Assembly (NCBI GenBank): GCA_030065015.1
Contig: JASJDU010000008.1
Location: 1-32,797, forward strand
Direction: 5' to 3'
Length of the DNA stretch: 32,797 nt
Source of the DNA: Candidatus Caenarcanales bacterium
GTDB taxonomy: Bacteria > Cyanobacteriota > Vampirovibrionia > Caenarcaniphilales > Caenarcanaceae
The stretch's first letter is position 1. Each line of letters begins with the position of its first letter. The notes beneath the pieces are model-generated. The model had not been told where the DNA came from. It ran no database searches and saw only the letters and a list, made by a program, of their open reading frames with translations. Made by a program: the position numbers and the translations under genes. Of this stretch, positions 15,039-24,505 are shown piece by piece.

Positions 15039-16910
15039 ATGTGTGGAATTGTAGGGTACGTTGGTCAAGAAAACGCTTTAGACTTTTTGCTCAATTCTTT
15101 AAAAGTACTTGAGTACAGAGGTTATGATTCAAGTGGCGTTGCAATATCTTCAACCGATCACAAAATTAATGTTGTTAAAGCAAAAGGAAAACTCAATAAC
15201 CTAATTAACTTAACCAATGGATTAAATATTCAAGGGAATGTAGGAATAGGACATACAAGATGGGCCACACAAGGAGTTCCCAGTGACATTAACGCTCATC
15301 CACATTCAAACAGCAATTGCTCAGTCGCTATTGTTCACAATGGGATTATAAGTAATTACATAGATTTAAAGGAAGAATTAGTCTCAAAACATAATATTGA
15401 ATTCACCTCGGAAACTGATAGTGAAGTTGTTGCACACTTGATAGGAGTTTATATTGAAGAAGGACTGTCCACAAAAGAAGCATTAATAGAATCAACAAAA
15501 AAAATAAAAGGAAGTTATGCTCTCTCAGTAATATCAAAAGAAGACCCTGGAAAGATTCTCCTGACATGCAACGATGCACCTTTGGTTGTTGGAGTTGGCA
15601 AAAATAAAGACTTATATTGTGCAAGCGATAGTGCTGCTCTCTTAAAGTACACCAATCAAATAATTAGACTCAAGGATCATCAGATCGCAGAACTTTCTGG
15701 AAATGGGGAATTCACTATCATGGATTCACATAATGGTGATTTCATTAGCCCAGAAGTTCAAACTATGAATTTCGATCCATTTCATTTGGATAAAGGTGAA
15801 TACAAGCACTTTTTAATGAAAGAAATTCATGAACAACCTTCCATTATTAGAAATTTATTGGGTATTCATTTAGACCAAGATTTAAATATTAACTTTGAAG
15901 GTCTCGATGAAGCTGTTTTTAACGATATAAACAGAATAATAATTATCGGATGCGGGACTGCGTATTATGCAGGGTTAATTGGGAAATACCTCCTCGAGTC
16001 ATTCTCTCGAATACCTTGTGAAATTGAATTTGCCAGTGAGCTTTTGGCTAGACCCATTCTTGCTGACGAAAGAACTTTGGTAGTTGCTATCAGCCAATCT
16101 GGCGAAACTGCTGACACTTTAATGGCTGTAAAATCAGCTCTCTCTAAAGGAGCTCGTCTCCTGACAATTACGAATCGCCCCGAATCAACTTTAGCGGCTT
16201 TGGCACAAAACACAACCATTTTAATTAGGGCTGGAATTGAGGTGAGTGTGGCAGCAACCAAGAGTTTTACGGCTCAAGTTGTTTGCATGTATTTGTTATC
16301 TCTTCATTTAGCAGCAAAAGTCAAAGAGTTAAATCCAGAGGAACTCAAATGGTTGAAAAGCAGCTTAAGGGCAATCCCTTTAATCATGGAACAAGTTTTA
16401 TCCAGAGCGGAAGAATATAGAGAAAAAATTCTCCCCTTCGCAAATAAAACCTCTTTCATCTTTTTAGGTAGAGGAATAAATTACCCGGTTGCAATGGAAG
16501 GTGCTTTGAAATTAAAAGAGCTAACTTATGTACAAGCAACTGGTTATGCCTCTGGAGAAATGAAGCATGGACCTATTGCAACCATCGATGAGAACGTTCC
16601 AACTGTTTCAATATTGTTGCCTGGGCCTACATACCACAAAGCTCTACACAATCTTATAGAAGCAAAAACACGAGGAGCCCCTTCAATTGCGATTGTTGCA
16701 GATGGAGACAAAGAGGCTACTCGAGAAGCAAACGTTGTTTTTTCTGTCCCAGAATTGCCAAGAGCCGATGAATTCCCTCACTTACAAGATGCACTGAGTC
16801 CCTTTGTAAGTGTAGTGCCTTTACAGTTAATAGCTTATTATTTAGCAGAATACTTAGGCAAAGACGTTGATCAACCAAGGAATTTAGCCAAATCTGTTAC
16901 AGTAGAATAA
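15039..16910 (+). CDS. glmS: Glutamine-fructose-6-phosphate aminotransferase (isomerising)
   Basis: This 623-residue enzyme makes glucosamine-6-phosphate from fructose-6-phosphate and glutamine, the entry to UDP-GlcNAc, peptidoglycan and lipopolysaccharide synthesis. It begins MCGIVGYVG with the nucleophilic Cys exposed after Met removal. Glutaminase motifs GHTRWATQG and HNGIISNY follow. The two SIS (sugar isomerase) domains show IIIGCGTAYYAG, AISQSGETADT, EVSVAATKSFTAQV and GRGINYPVAMEGALKLKE, and the C-terminus ends DQPRNLAKSVTVE. The 295 bases upstream contain short hairpins such as the one around CTGGGTTTTCCCCAAG, but no glmS-ribozyme core that I can recognise. trpE follows after 41 bases on the same strand. 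Confidence 0.97.
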   Translation: MCGIVGYVGQENALDFLLNSLKVLEYRGYDSSGVAISSTDHKINVVKAKGKLNNLINLTNGLNIQGNVGIGHTRWATQGVPSDINAHPHSNSNCSVAIVHNGIISNYIDLKEELVSKHNIEFTSETDSEVVAHLIGVYIEEGLSTKEALIESTKKIKGSYALSVISKEDPGKILLTCNDAPLVVGVGKNKDLYCASDSAALLKYTNQIIRLKDHQIAELSGNGEFTIMDSHNGDFISPEVQTMNFDPFHLDKGEYKHFLMKEIHEQPSIIRNLLGIHLDQDLNINFEGLDEAVFNDINRIIIIGCGTAYYAGLIGKYLLESFSRIPCEIEFASELLARPILADERTLVVAISQSGETADTLMAVKSALSKGARLLTITNRPESTLAALAQNTTILIRAGIEVSVAATKSFTAQVVCMYLLSLHLAAKVKELNPEELKWLKSSLRAIPLIMEQVLSRAEEYREKILPFANKTSFIFLGRGINYPVAMEGALKLKELTYVQATGYASGEMKHGPIATIDENVPTVSILLPGPTYHKALHNLIEAKTRGAPSIAIVADGDKEATREANVVFSVPELPRADEFPHLQDALSPFVSVVPLQLIAYYLAEYLGKDVDQPRNLAKSVTVE

Positions 16911-16951
16911 CTTTTAACTGGCTCTGCTGAAAATTCATAAAGGTTAAGAAA

Positions 16952-18526
16952 TTGAAGTTATTTCCAGATCTATCACAATTAGAAACATTGGTTTTGAAAG
17001 GAAATAACGTAGTTCCAATTTGCCATGAAATTTTGGCTGATTTGGAAACACCAGTTAGTTGTTTTCTTAAAGTAAAAGAACAGTTTCCACAAAACGGTCC
17101 TTTCTTTCTTCTGGAATCGGTCGAAGGAGGAGAGAAAGTTGGTCGTTATTCTTTTATTGGCCTAAATCCAGCTGGGGTTTTGAGAATAAACCCGGAAACA
17201 TCTCAAGAAAGAGAGAAATTAGAATTTTATTCCGAGTGGGGAATTAGTGAAAAATATTGTGATCTTAATGAAAATCCTTATGAATGTTTAGAAAGTGTAA
17301 TTAGCAATTTTAAAAGTCCGAGTAATTTGTTTCCTCATACGAGCTCCGGTTTGGTTGGAGCTTTAGCTTACGATTCTGTTAGATTCATTGAGCCGATTGA
17401 TTTGATTAAAGTCAGCAGAGAATTTCCAGAAATGGCCTTTGTTTTGATTGGCGACTTAATTGTTTTTGATAACTTAACAAAGACTATTAGATTAATTACC
17501 AATATCTATACCGATAATCAGACTTCAAACACTGATATCAAAGAGCTTTATGATGAAGCCGTGAAAAGGTTAGAAAAACTGAAGACTATTTTTGAAAGCG
17601 AAAAGAGCCTTAAAACCAATAGAATTATTCCAACTGACGAGCTTACAAAGCAGGAAAAAGTATCTCATTGGAAGAGTAGTATTGAAAAGAAAGAATTTGA
17701 GTCAATAGTAGAAATTGCTAAGGAGCATATTAGAGCTGGAGATATATTTCAAATTGTTTTATCTCAGCAATTGACGATTGAAACTGAGAAGAAGATTGAT
17801 CCATTTCATCTTTATCGACTTTTAAGAAGTCTCAACCCCTCACCTTATCTTTTCTTTCTCGATTTTTTGGATTTCCAGATCATCGGCTCCTCCCCTGAAG
17901 TCATGGTTCATTGCAATTCTGTTGATAGTGAAAATAATAGAATTGCCAGCTTAAGACCAATAGCAGGAACTTACAGAAGAGGAAGGTCTCACAAAGAAGA
18001 TGAAGAATTGGCAAAATCCCTCAAAAATGATCCAAAAGAATTAGCTGAGCATTTAATGTTGATTGATTTAGCCAGAAACGATTTGGGAAGAGTGGCAATT
18101 CCGGGAACAGTTGAGGTAGCCGATTTAATGGTTGTTGAAAAATATTCCCATGTTCTTCATCTTGTAAGTGAGGTTGTATGTGAGTTGAAGAACGATATCA
18201 GCCCAATACAATTACTCAAAGCAACTTTTCCGGCTGGAACTTTGAGTGGAGCTCCAAAAGTAAAAGCAATGCAAATAATTTCCGAGCTTGAGTCGGTGAG
18301 TAGAGGATTTTATGGAGGTTGTGTTGGAGCAATTGGATTTGACGGTTCTATTAATACTGCAATGACGATTAGAAGCTTATTCGTAACTCCGAAAAAAATT
18401 CAACTCCAAGTTGGTGCTGGAGTGGTTTATGACTCCGATCCAGAAAAGGAATATCAAGAAACTTTGAATAAAGGTGCCGCTTTGATGAAAGTTATTGAAC
18501 AATCAATGCAACTCAATTGTAATTAG
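16952..18526 (+). CDS. trpE: Anthranilate synthase component I
   Basis: This 524-residue chorismate-using enzyme makes anthranilate, the first step of tryptophan synthesis, using ammonia from a TrpG glutaminase not present here. The N-terminus has VPICHEILADLETPVSCFLK and LLESVEGGEKVGRYSFIGL, the TrpE-type tryptophan feedback site (LLES). The catalytic half has AGDIFQIVLSQQ, SSPEVMV, RPIAGTYRRG, LAEHLMLIDLARNDLGRV, PAGTLSGAPKVKAMQII and GAGVVYDSDPEKEYQETLNK. The regulatory motif favours TrpE over the paralogue PabB. The start is TTG 16954-16952 (plus strand base 16952), with AAAGG eight bases upstream and no closer ATG. It probably shares the glmS transcript. Its stop lies nine bases from the convergent peptidoglycan-binding gene. 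Confidence 0.93.
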   Translation: MKLFPDLSQLETLVLKGNNVVPICHEILADLETPVSCFLKVKEQFPQNGPFFLLESVEGGEKVGRYSFIGLNPAGVLRINPETSQEREKLEFYSEWGISEKYCDLNENPYECLESVISNFKSPSNLFPHTSSGLVGALAYDSVRFIEPIDLIKVSREFPEMAFVLIGDLIVFDNLTKTIRLITNIYTDNQTSNTDIKELYDEAVKRLEKLKTIFESEKSLKTNRIIPTDELTKQEKVSHWKSSIEKKEFESIVEIAKEHIRAGDIFQIVLSQQLTIETEKKIDPFHLYRLLRSLNPSPYLFFLDFLDFQIIGSSPEVMVHCNSVDSENNRIASLRPIAGTYRRGRSHKEDEELAKSLKNDPKELAEHLMLIDLARNDLGRVAIPGTVEVADLMVVEKYSHVLHLVSEVVCELKNDISPIQLLKATFPAGTLSGAPKVKAMQIISELESVSRGFYGGCVGAIGFDGSINTAMTIRSLFVTPKKIQLQVGAGVVYDSDPEKEYQETLNKGAALMKVIEQSMQLNCN

Positions 18527-18535
18527 CTTGCTCAA

Positions 18536-19945
18536 TTAGGAAGCTGCTTGTTCACCCATGAGAGCTTTTTTGAGAGTATCTCCAATAGGATTATCTATAT
18601 AACTAACTGCAGCTAATTTTGCTAGAGTTTGAGGCCCTGCTATTCCATCAACAAGTATTCCTCCTTGCCTTATTTGAAACTTCATAACTAAAGCAGCAGT
18701 TGCAGCTCCGTAAGAAGCGTCTTCTTGAATTTGCTGACTCTTAGGGTAATTATTTGCTATAAGCCAAGCATTCAGAGCTTTTTGAAGAGCTTGTACTTTA
18801 TCTCCGGAAGAGCCAATTTTAAACAAATGACCATAAGCTTTTATATTGTTTTGATCTTTAATATAATTTTTCACAGAATCCAAATCTTGAATTCCCTTTA
18901 TTGCGGCAAGATGAGATTTGGTCAAAAGCCCTTTGTCGAATCTACTACCTGTAGAGTTGTGTAATTGGGAACCCAACACAAGTTTTTGATCAGGGGTTAA
19001 ATCAGAATAATTAATACCTAATTTATTACTAATTGCATTTTTCTGATCTGGGGTTAGCTCTGTTACCGGCGATGATTCTCCATAATACTCAGGAGGAGAA
19101 ACCTTTATTTCCAATTCTTTTGTTTCAGCTTGATTTCCTTGGGGATTAGTAAGAACGAAACTCAATTTGACACTATCTTGCCCTTCTCCAACTGTGTGTC
19201 CATCCCAAATGAACTTTATTTTTCCATCATTTATATCTTGTTGAGTGAATTTCTCATTGGGCTTTAACTTTTTATTATCGAGAAAAACAGCCCCACCATG
19301 AGCTCCTTTGATTGTATAAGTAAGTTTCTCTAAGTTGGTTTCACCGTTTCTAGCAGAAAGCATATCAGAGGTTATCTGAAGCTGTACCTTTGGGAGCTCT
19401 AATGCTTCAGCATTAGGTGTAGCTCTTACTGTGGGTGCCGTATTTGTAGTAGTTGTAGCGGTAGTTGTTGAGCTTGAACCATTGTTGTTGGTGGCAGTTG
19501 ATTGTTGATTGGTAGATGTCTGAGGAGTAGTTACTTGTGCAGTCCCAGGGGATACAATTGGTGTAAACTCGTCTTTATCATTAGAATTGAGATAATATAA
19601 TGCTTTTTCAACTTGTATTCCTGGTGTTAACAAGACATCAGAACTAGAATTTACTCTTTTCCCTAAATTTATAGTTGCTTTTTCATAAGTTAATTTTTGA
19701 AAATCTATTCTGTCAGAAATACTTTCAATAACATCTGTTGTTAGTTTCTTTTTGCCGAGTTTATTTAATTCTTTTTTGATCTCTCCATAAAGAAGATCAA
19801 CTTCGTCTTGATTACTGCTAGATTCATTACGATCTTCTACAACTTTTTTTAGCTTATCTTTGACTTTTGTTTCCTCAGAATTAAGCTTATTTAAGTAATC
19901 CTTTCCAGTAAAACTACCTAAATTAAAATTCGCAAAAAAGCTCAT
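18536..19945 (-). CDS. Peptidoglycan-binding protein with a cadherin/CSPG-like domain
   Basis: This 469-residue protein has several parts. Residues 1-120 are charged and helical, with coiled-coil character (KVKDKLKKVVEDRN, DLLYGEIKKELNKLG). Residues 132-180 are a Thr/Asn/Ser/Ala-rich linker. Residues 188-283 resemble CSPG/cadherin-like repeats (LSARNGETNLEKLTYTI, GGAVFLDNKKLKPNEKFTQQ, DINDGKIKFIWDG). Residues 300-345 hold two LTPDQK motifs. Residues 373-445 are a peptidoglycan-binding domain 1 (LFKIGSSGDKVQALQKALN, SYGAATAALVMKFQ, VDGIAGPQTLAKL). No signal peptide is visible, so how it reaches the wall is open. The start overlaps the upstream gene's stop as TAATG, with AAAGG nearby, which indicates coupling. 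I do not know the function of the whole. Confidence 0.75.
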   Translation of the reverse strand: MSFFANFNLGSFTGKDYLNKLNSEETKVKDKLKKVVEDRNESSSNQDEVDLLYGEIKKELNKLGKKKLTTDVIESISDRIDFQKLTYEKATINLGKRVNSSSDVLLTPGIQVEKALYYLNSNDKDEFTPIVSPGTAQVTTPQTSTNQQSTATNNNGSSSTTTATTTTNTAPTVRATPNAEALELPKVQLQITSDMLSARNGETNLEKLTYTIKGAHGGAVFLDNKKLKPNEKFTQQDINDGKIKFIWDGHTVGEGQDSVKLSFVLTNPQGNQAETKELEIKVSPPEYYGESSPVTELTPDQKNAISNKLGINYSDLTPDQKLVLGSQLHNSTGSRFDKGLLTKSHLAAIKGIQDLDSVKNYIKDQNNIKAYGHLFKIGSSGDKVQALQKALNAWLIANNYPKSQQIQEDASYGAATAALVMKFQIRQGGILVDGIAGPQTLAKLAAVSYIDNPIGDTLKKALMGEQAAS

Positions 19946-20715
19946 TATTTTACCTTTCTAATTATAAATTTGGAATATTCACCATCTCTATTAAAATGGA
20001 CTGTTACTTGTTTATTGTTACTAATGCTAATGGTTTTTTGATCAGCTTGTTCAAGCACTTTACCATCTGGTTTATAGAAAACTGGAGCTGGTAAACCGCT
20101 TTTTCCTTTCCCTAGAGCTTCAGCAAATTGGTTAAGTTCTTCTTGATTTAATCCACTAGGTATATCAAATTTGGAATATTCACCATCTCTATTAAAATGG
20201 ACTATTATTTGTTTATTGTTACCAATGCTAATGGTTTTTTGATCAGCTTGTTCAAGCACTTTACCATCTGGTTTATAGAAAACTGGAGCTGGTAAACCGC
20301 TTTTTCCTTTTCCTAAGAACTTTGCCAATTCATCCAACTCATTATCATTAAGAACAATATTATTATTTGTATCGTCTAATTCAGGTTGAATTGAAAGTAT
20401 GCCAGGAAATTGAACGCCTAAAAGTGCTCCAATCAAAACTGTTAGTCCTCCACCCATTAAAAATAAAGGTGACCACATTTGATCTAATCTCGGTGTTCCT
20501 TTGGATTCATTAGTTTTTTCCCTTCTTGGTTCAGGAGCAGTACTTTTACTTGCAGATTTGTGAAGTTTGTTTATTAGTGGTATTTTCCTAAGAAGTAAAC
20601 ATGTTTTTCTTGTAATACCTGCTGATTCCATTCTTTGTTTTTTATAATGACGAGTGTGACTAGCTCTCTTAGGTAAAACAAACTTAGAATTCTTAATCTG
20701 CGAAACTGTAGTCAT
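19945..20715 (-). CDS. Single-pass membrane protein with two near-identical tandem repeats
   Basis: This 256-residue protein has a basic cytoplasmic part of about 80 residues (many K/R; RHYKKQRMESAGITRKTCLL). One transmembrane helix follows at about 82-102 (SPLFLMGGGLTVLIGALLGV). The rest carries two copies of a 51-residue module at 134-184 and 201-251, with a period of 67. Each module reads LGKGKSGLPAPVFYKPDGKV, then LEQADQKTISI, then NNKQ, then VHFNRDGEYSKF. I do not recognise the module. Topology suggests a membrane anchor presenting the repeats outside, which fits the peptidoglycan-binding partner coupled downstream. The copies are nearly identical at the DNA level too, so the duplication looks recent or homogenised. 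Confidence 0.7.
   Translation of the reverse strand: MTTVSQIKNSKFVLPKRASHTRHYKKQRMESAGITRKTCLLLRKIPLINKLHKSASKSTAPEPRREKTNESKGTPRLDQMWSPLFLMGGGLTVLIGALLGVQFPGILSIQPELDDTNNNIVLNDNELDELAKFLGKGKSGLPAPVFYKPDGKVLEQADQKTISIGNNKQIIVHFNRDGEYSKFDIPSGLNQEELNQFAEALGKGKSGLPAPVFYKPDGKVLEQADQKTISISNNKQVTVHFNRDGEYSKFIIRKVK
19966..20316. repeat. Tandem direct repeat, about 150 bp, period 201 bp, inside the membrane-protein gene
   Basis: Bases 19966-20115 and 20167-20316 are the same sequence apart from about four substitutions that I can count. They encode the two LGKGKSGLPAP modules. The intervening 51 bases, which encode the linker SGLNQEELNQFAEA, are not obviously repeated. Confidence 0.9.
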
Positions 20716-20863
20716 TGATAATTCTTTTAACCTGGTATCCCTTAATGCAATAGTAGTTTGCCTAATTAAAACTTTGATTAAGATTTAATAGACCTTTTAT
20801 TAACTTGATTTAACACACATACTGCCAACAAGCTTATAGTATTTACATTGTATCACGAGACAA

Positions 20864-23800
20864 TTATATATATGGGTTATTTTGAGCTGAATCAATACCC
20901 AATTTCCAGTTCACTTCATCTTCTAGAGTTGTAATGCTTATATAATCAACTTTATTTAGGAAATCTTCTAATTTCATTTTTCTTTGATGAGTAGATTGTG
21001 AGTTTTCAATTGTAACGATTATTTTTTCATTCTCATAATGAGGTTCTGCAGAATATGCGTGGAGACCAGTTAATGTATTAAAAAAGGTGCTTCCAGATAA
21101 CAAATTGAGGAAATTACCTTTTTTATATTGTGAAACACCAAACGTTATTAAGAAAGAATCATTGTTTTTAGCCAAATGCTCAAACAAGCTATGAAGTTGA
21201 CTTCTGTTGAATATCGAAATGCATTCTTCGTGTCTCAAATCTTGAATTAGTTCTTCTGGATTACTATCTTCAGAAAATGATTGTATAGAAGCAAATTCTT
21301 TTTGAGAAACTTCATTTTTATTAGCTTGATGAATTTTTTCTTCTAGATTTTCTACTTTTCGTCTTAAAGAAAAAGGATTACCGCCATGAATTAAATAACC
21401 TTGTACAACAGCAATAGAACTTAAGATTTTATTTTGAAGTTTTTGTCTCTTTTCGCTGATCGAAGCATCTGAGTCCTTTGTTTGATTAAATATTTTTACA
21501 GTTTTAAAACCTGTAAGAACATGGACAAAGTTGTTTTTATTTACACTACTTGAATAAAGAGGAGCTGAAGTATTAGTTTTCTCTCTTATGGAACCTTCAA
21601 TCGGATATTCAAAGACATCATTTTCTTCATCAAGCTTTTTTTCATATCCCATTAATTCATATAGCTTATTTGTTGCAATCTCAAGAATTTTATTTCCGAA
21701 GTCACTGTTTGCAATAGATGGCACTCTAAATTGAAGAAAGCCGTTTTGGGTGTACTCACTTTTGTTAACACGGATTGGAAAGTTGGGGAACAATGGAAAC
21801 GTCACCTGAACATCACCATCTGTTCCTGGTATAAATTTCATTACTTGTTTTACAATTTCAGGTTTTTTCTGAAGACTCTTTCTTAATTCAATAACAAATC
21901 CGCAATTATTAAGAACTGTCTGAATGGGTTTTGTTTTTCCAATTCCTTTTGGAAAAAGATATTTTACTTCTTCTTCGGTAAGCTGGTCTTTTCCAAGAAA
22001 ACTCATTTCTCTATTCGGTAGCAGTTCAACTTGATCAAAATCTTTGGGACTTAATTCTTCAGACTGAGTTTTACCAGTCATTGGATTTACATAACTAATG
22101 ATATAGTTTCCATTCTCTTTCGCCAAAACATAGGGTAAAACAGGGTAATCTTTATAGACTGCTGGATTATCGATTTGCTTAATTTTACTTTTGGAGGCTT
22201 GTGGTAAGCTGGTTTGAGACAACAAAGTACTATTATTAGTAGCAGTACTCAAATTATTTAGTAATGGGAACTCATTAATTAAATGCTCTCTTAATATTGG
22301 ATAATTTATATACAAAACTAAGGCTTGATTGAATGTCGGATTCTCCACAGATGCTTCTTTAAATAATGGATTGTCTAACATCAATTTGATGTATTCATCA
22401 TTAACAGACTGAGGTACATCCCATTGGTTCAAAGATTCAATCTCACTAAAATACCTTTCCAGTACTGCTATATCCTCTGGTGAAATTCTTAGAGTATCTA
22501 ATTTATTGGAAAATGGTTTTTTCTTATCGCTTATCAGCTTTGTATTTTGAGTTTGGGCTCTTTGCATAAGAAAACCTCTCTCATCTTTCCAAATAACAGG
22601 AAAGATGAGAGATTCATTTGAAATATTTTGAAATAGTTCTTGATTAGAAGTAAGTGGGAAAGTCACAGTATTTTTTCTTACGCTCATAAGCTGTAAAACT
22701 TCATTGAGATTCAATGTATATTTTTCTTCATGAGTTTCTTCCTTGCTAACCTTTTTAGTTGAAATTAATACTCTTGGACCATCTTGTGTTTCTTGAATTA
22801 GTCCAATTGGAAACAAATTAGTTTCTGCCTCAAGAATCTTTTGAACTTTGGTACTTTGTACTATAGGAATTTTGTTATTTGTTTGAAGATTTACTTGTTG
22901 AAATTCTGAAGGTGTTAATTTTATTTTTCTCTCTTTGATTTCCCCATCTTGGTTTTCAACAGAAATTAAAAGGATATTTCTTTCTAAAAGCTCATTATTT
23001 CGAGCATTTTTAGATCTGGAACTTTCATTATTATTAGTATCTATTGCGTAAAGAGCGGAAATTTCACCGGAGTTAATTACATCCAAAATACTAGATGTCG
23101 TAGGTATTTGTTGTATTTTAATATCTTCTCTTAGTTGCTTATCAGTATTTCCAAAGTTCTGAGTTATGCCAAATCTTGGTATATACTCCTGTGGCTTTCT
23201 TAAATTGTATATCCCATGATCTTTCCTCGTTGGGTAAAAAGGGACAGCGGAATTTATTTTCTCAGAAAGAGTCAACTCACGATTTGCAACCGGTGTGACT
23301 ATAACACCACTACCAGGGTTCAAGTCTATTTGATTCGTCAGGGGAATTGCTTTTCCATTGTGAACAATCCCAATCTGAGAAGCTGGGCTTATTGGTGTTA
23401 TCTGCATTGTTTCAGCAATTCTAATTTGCTCAGCTATATCAGGACTTGCTTCAGAAAATGCTTTTTTAACTTCAAGATATACGTTGTCCTTGGTAGGCTC
23501 TTCCCGCTTGAGCATTTGTGATAATCCAATCTCTAGATTAGTAGCAACAGTTTTGGCAATAGTTGTTGGAACGATAAATGTTAATCGGATCCCACTTGGA
23601 GAATATACTTGAATTAATTTTCTATCCGGTATTCCATGAATTAAAACTTCTCGAACCCTAGCCTCATCTTTACGCATTTTATCTATAGGCCCAATTTGCC
23701 GTCTAAAAAGCGCATCTGAAAGATGAATGGGAAGAAAAGGCATATTCTTATCATAAAGACCTTTATGAAAGAAGGTTCCTAGAAAAATATTATCACCACT

Positions 23801-24421
23801 TCTAACCCACCCATCGAGACAATCTATTTCAACATTATCATTTATGGGTATTCTGAAATGAAAGACTTCATCAGGCAATACGCCCTCTCTCGAGAATCCG
23901 CTTTCTATTAAATCTCGGGCTGAACTTATATAATCAGAATATAATCTATTTAACTTTTCCAGGAGTAATTGCTTTCTTAATAGATAATCCCGATCATTAA
24001 CTGATACTAGAGCATCTCTTTGAGAATACCTTCTTAAGTATGGATAAATTTTATTTTTTTCTAGATCTAAAAGTTCTAATCTCTCATTCAAATTCGCTGT
24101 GGGAAAGTCAATTAACAGTTCATCACGGGAATAATCCTGTGTAGAATCCAGAACCCTGATAACTATACCAACTGAAGATTTAAGGATAAATTCACAAGGT
24201 CTTTGGTAAAGAATACTTTCGGCATTGTTTTTTGTAGGATAAAGCTGTTCAATCCAGCTATAAGGATCTATTTTTCGCCTATTCGGAATTAAGCTTTTAC
24301 CGGTCTCCTGAGTTATTTTTGTATTTCCAGAAGGCTTTTTTTGTTTATTTTTTTGATAAGAAGCTATTGATTTTTTATCTACAAGAAGAGGCTTACCTTT
24401 ATAAAATATTTTTAAAGTCAT
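20864..24421 (-). CDS. Large protein of unknown function with recurring short modules
   Basis: This protein of about 1185 residues matches nothing I recognise. I take ATG 24421 as the start; GTG 24427 is two codons earlier. No signal peptide or transmembrane helix is evident. In GTG-start numbering, the first 330 residues are mixed alpha/beta with a helical charged stretch near 145-175. A weakly recurring module of about 35-45 residues has the form 'I.V....G....-K-L-x-x-x-E/D-F-x-x-V-x-L': 484-520 (LLISVENQDG...LTPSEFQQVNL), 540-590, 764-805 (YVLAKENGN...LSPKDFDQVEL) and 1132-1165 (EKIIVTIENSQ...KLEDFLNKV). The gene sits between a secreted protease and the membrane-repeat protein on the same strand, so an envelope or export role is a guess. 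A 14-bp inverted repeat lies within it. Confidence 0.7.
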   Translation of the reverse strand: MTLKIFYKGKPLLVDKKSIASYQKNKQKKPSGNTKITQETGKSLIPNRRKIDPYSWIEQLYPTKNNAESILYQRPCEFILKSSVGIVIRVLDSTQDYSRDELLIDFPTANLNERLELLDLEKNKIYPYLRRYSQRDALVSVNDRDYLLRKQLLLEKLNRLYSDYISSARDLIESGFSREGVLPDEVFHFRIPINDNVEIDCLDGWVRSGDNIFLGTFFHKGLYDKNMPFLPIHLSDALFRRQIGPIDKMRKDEARVREVLIHGIPDRKLIQVYSPSGIRLTFIVPTTIAKTVATNLEIGLSQMLKREEPTKDNVYLEVKKAFSEASPDIAEQIRIAETMQITPISPASQIGIVHNGKAIPLTNQIDLNPGSGVIVTPVANRELTLSEKINSAVPFYPTRKDHGIYNLRKPQEYIPRFGITQNFGNTDKQLREDIKIQQIPTTSSILDVINSGEISALYAIDTNNNESSRSKNARNNELLERNILLISVENQDGEIKERKIKLTPSEFQQVNLQTNNKIPIVQSTKVQKILEAETNLFPIGLIQETQDGPRVLISTKKVSKEETHEEKYTLNLNEVLQLMSVRKNTVTFPLTSNQELFQNISNESLIFPVIWKDERGFLMQRAQTQNTKLISDKKKPFSNKLDTLRISPEDIAVLERYFSEIESLNQWDVPQSVNDEYIKLMLDNPLFKEASVENPTFNQALVLYINYPILREHLINEFPLLNNLSTATNNSTLLSQTSLPQASKSKIKQIDNPAVYKDYPVLPYVLAKENGNYIISYVNPMTGKTQSEELSPKDFDQVELLPNREMSFLGKDQLTEEEVKYLFPKGIGKTKPIQTVLNNCGFVIELRKSLQKKPEIVKQVMKFIPGTDGDVQVTFPLFPNFPIRVNKSEYTQNGFLQFRVPSIANSDFGNKILEIATNKLYELMGYEKKLDEENDVFEYPIEGSIREKTNTSAPLYSSSVNKNNFVHVLTGFKTVKIFNQTKDSDASISEKRQKLQNKILSSIAVVQGYLIHGGNPFSLRRKVENLEEKIHQANKNEVSQKEFASIQSFSEDSNPEELIQDLRHEECISIFNRSQLHSLFEHLAKNNDSFLITFGVSQYKKGNFLNLLSGSTFFNTLTGLHAYSAEPHYENEKIIVTIENSQSTHQRKMKLEDFLNKVDYISITTLEDEVNWKLGIDSAQNNPYI
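22577..22612. repeat. Perfect 14-bp inverted repeat (8-base spacer) inside the large gene
   Basis: TCTCTCATCTTTCC (22577-22590) and GGAAAGATGAGAGA (22599-22612) are exact complements separated by AAATAACA. They form a strong hairpin in the mRNA, within codons for residues 606-617 (SLIFPVIWKDER). An arm of this length is rare by chance in a window of this size. I cannot say what it does. Confidence 0.85.
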
Positions 24422-24505
24422 AACCACACTTTCAATCGTATTGCTATATTAGCATTTCATTTTCACAAATTCCAAAAAACGAACTGCTTGGTAAGTCTAA
24501 AGAGC

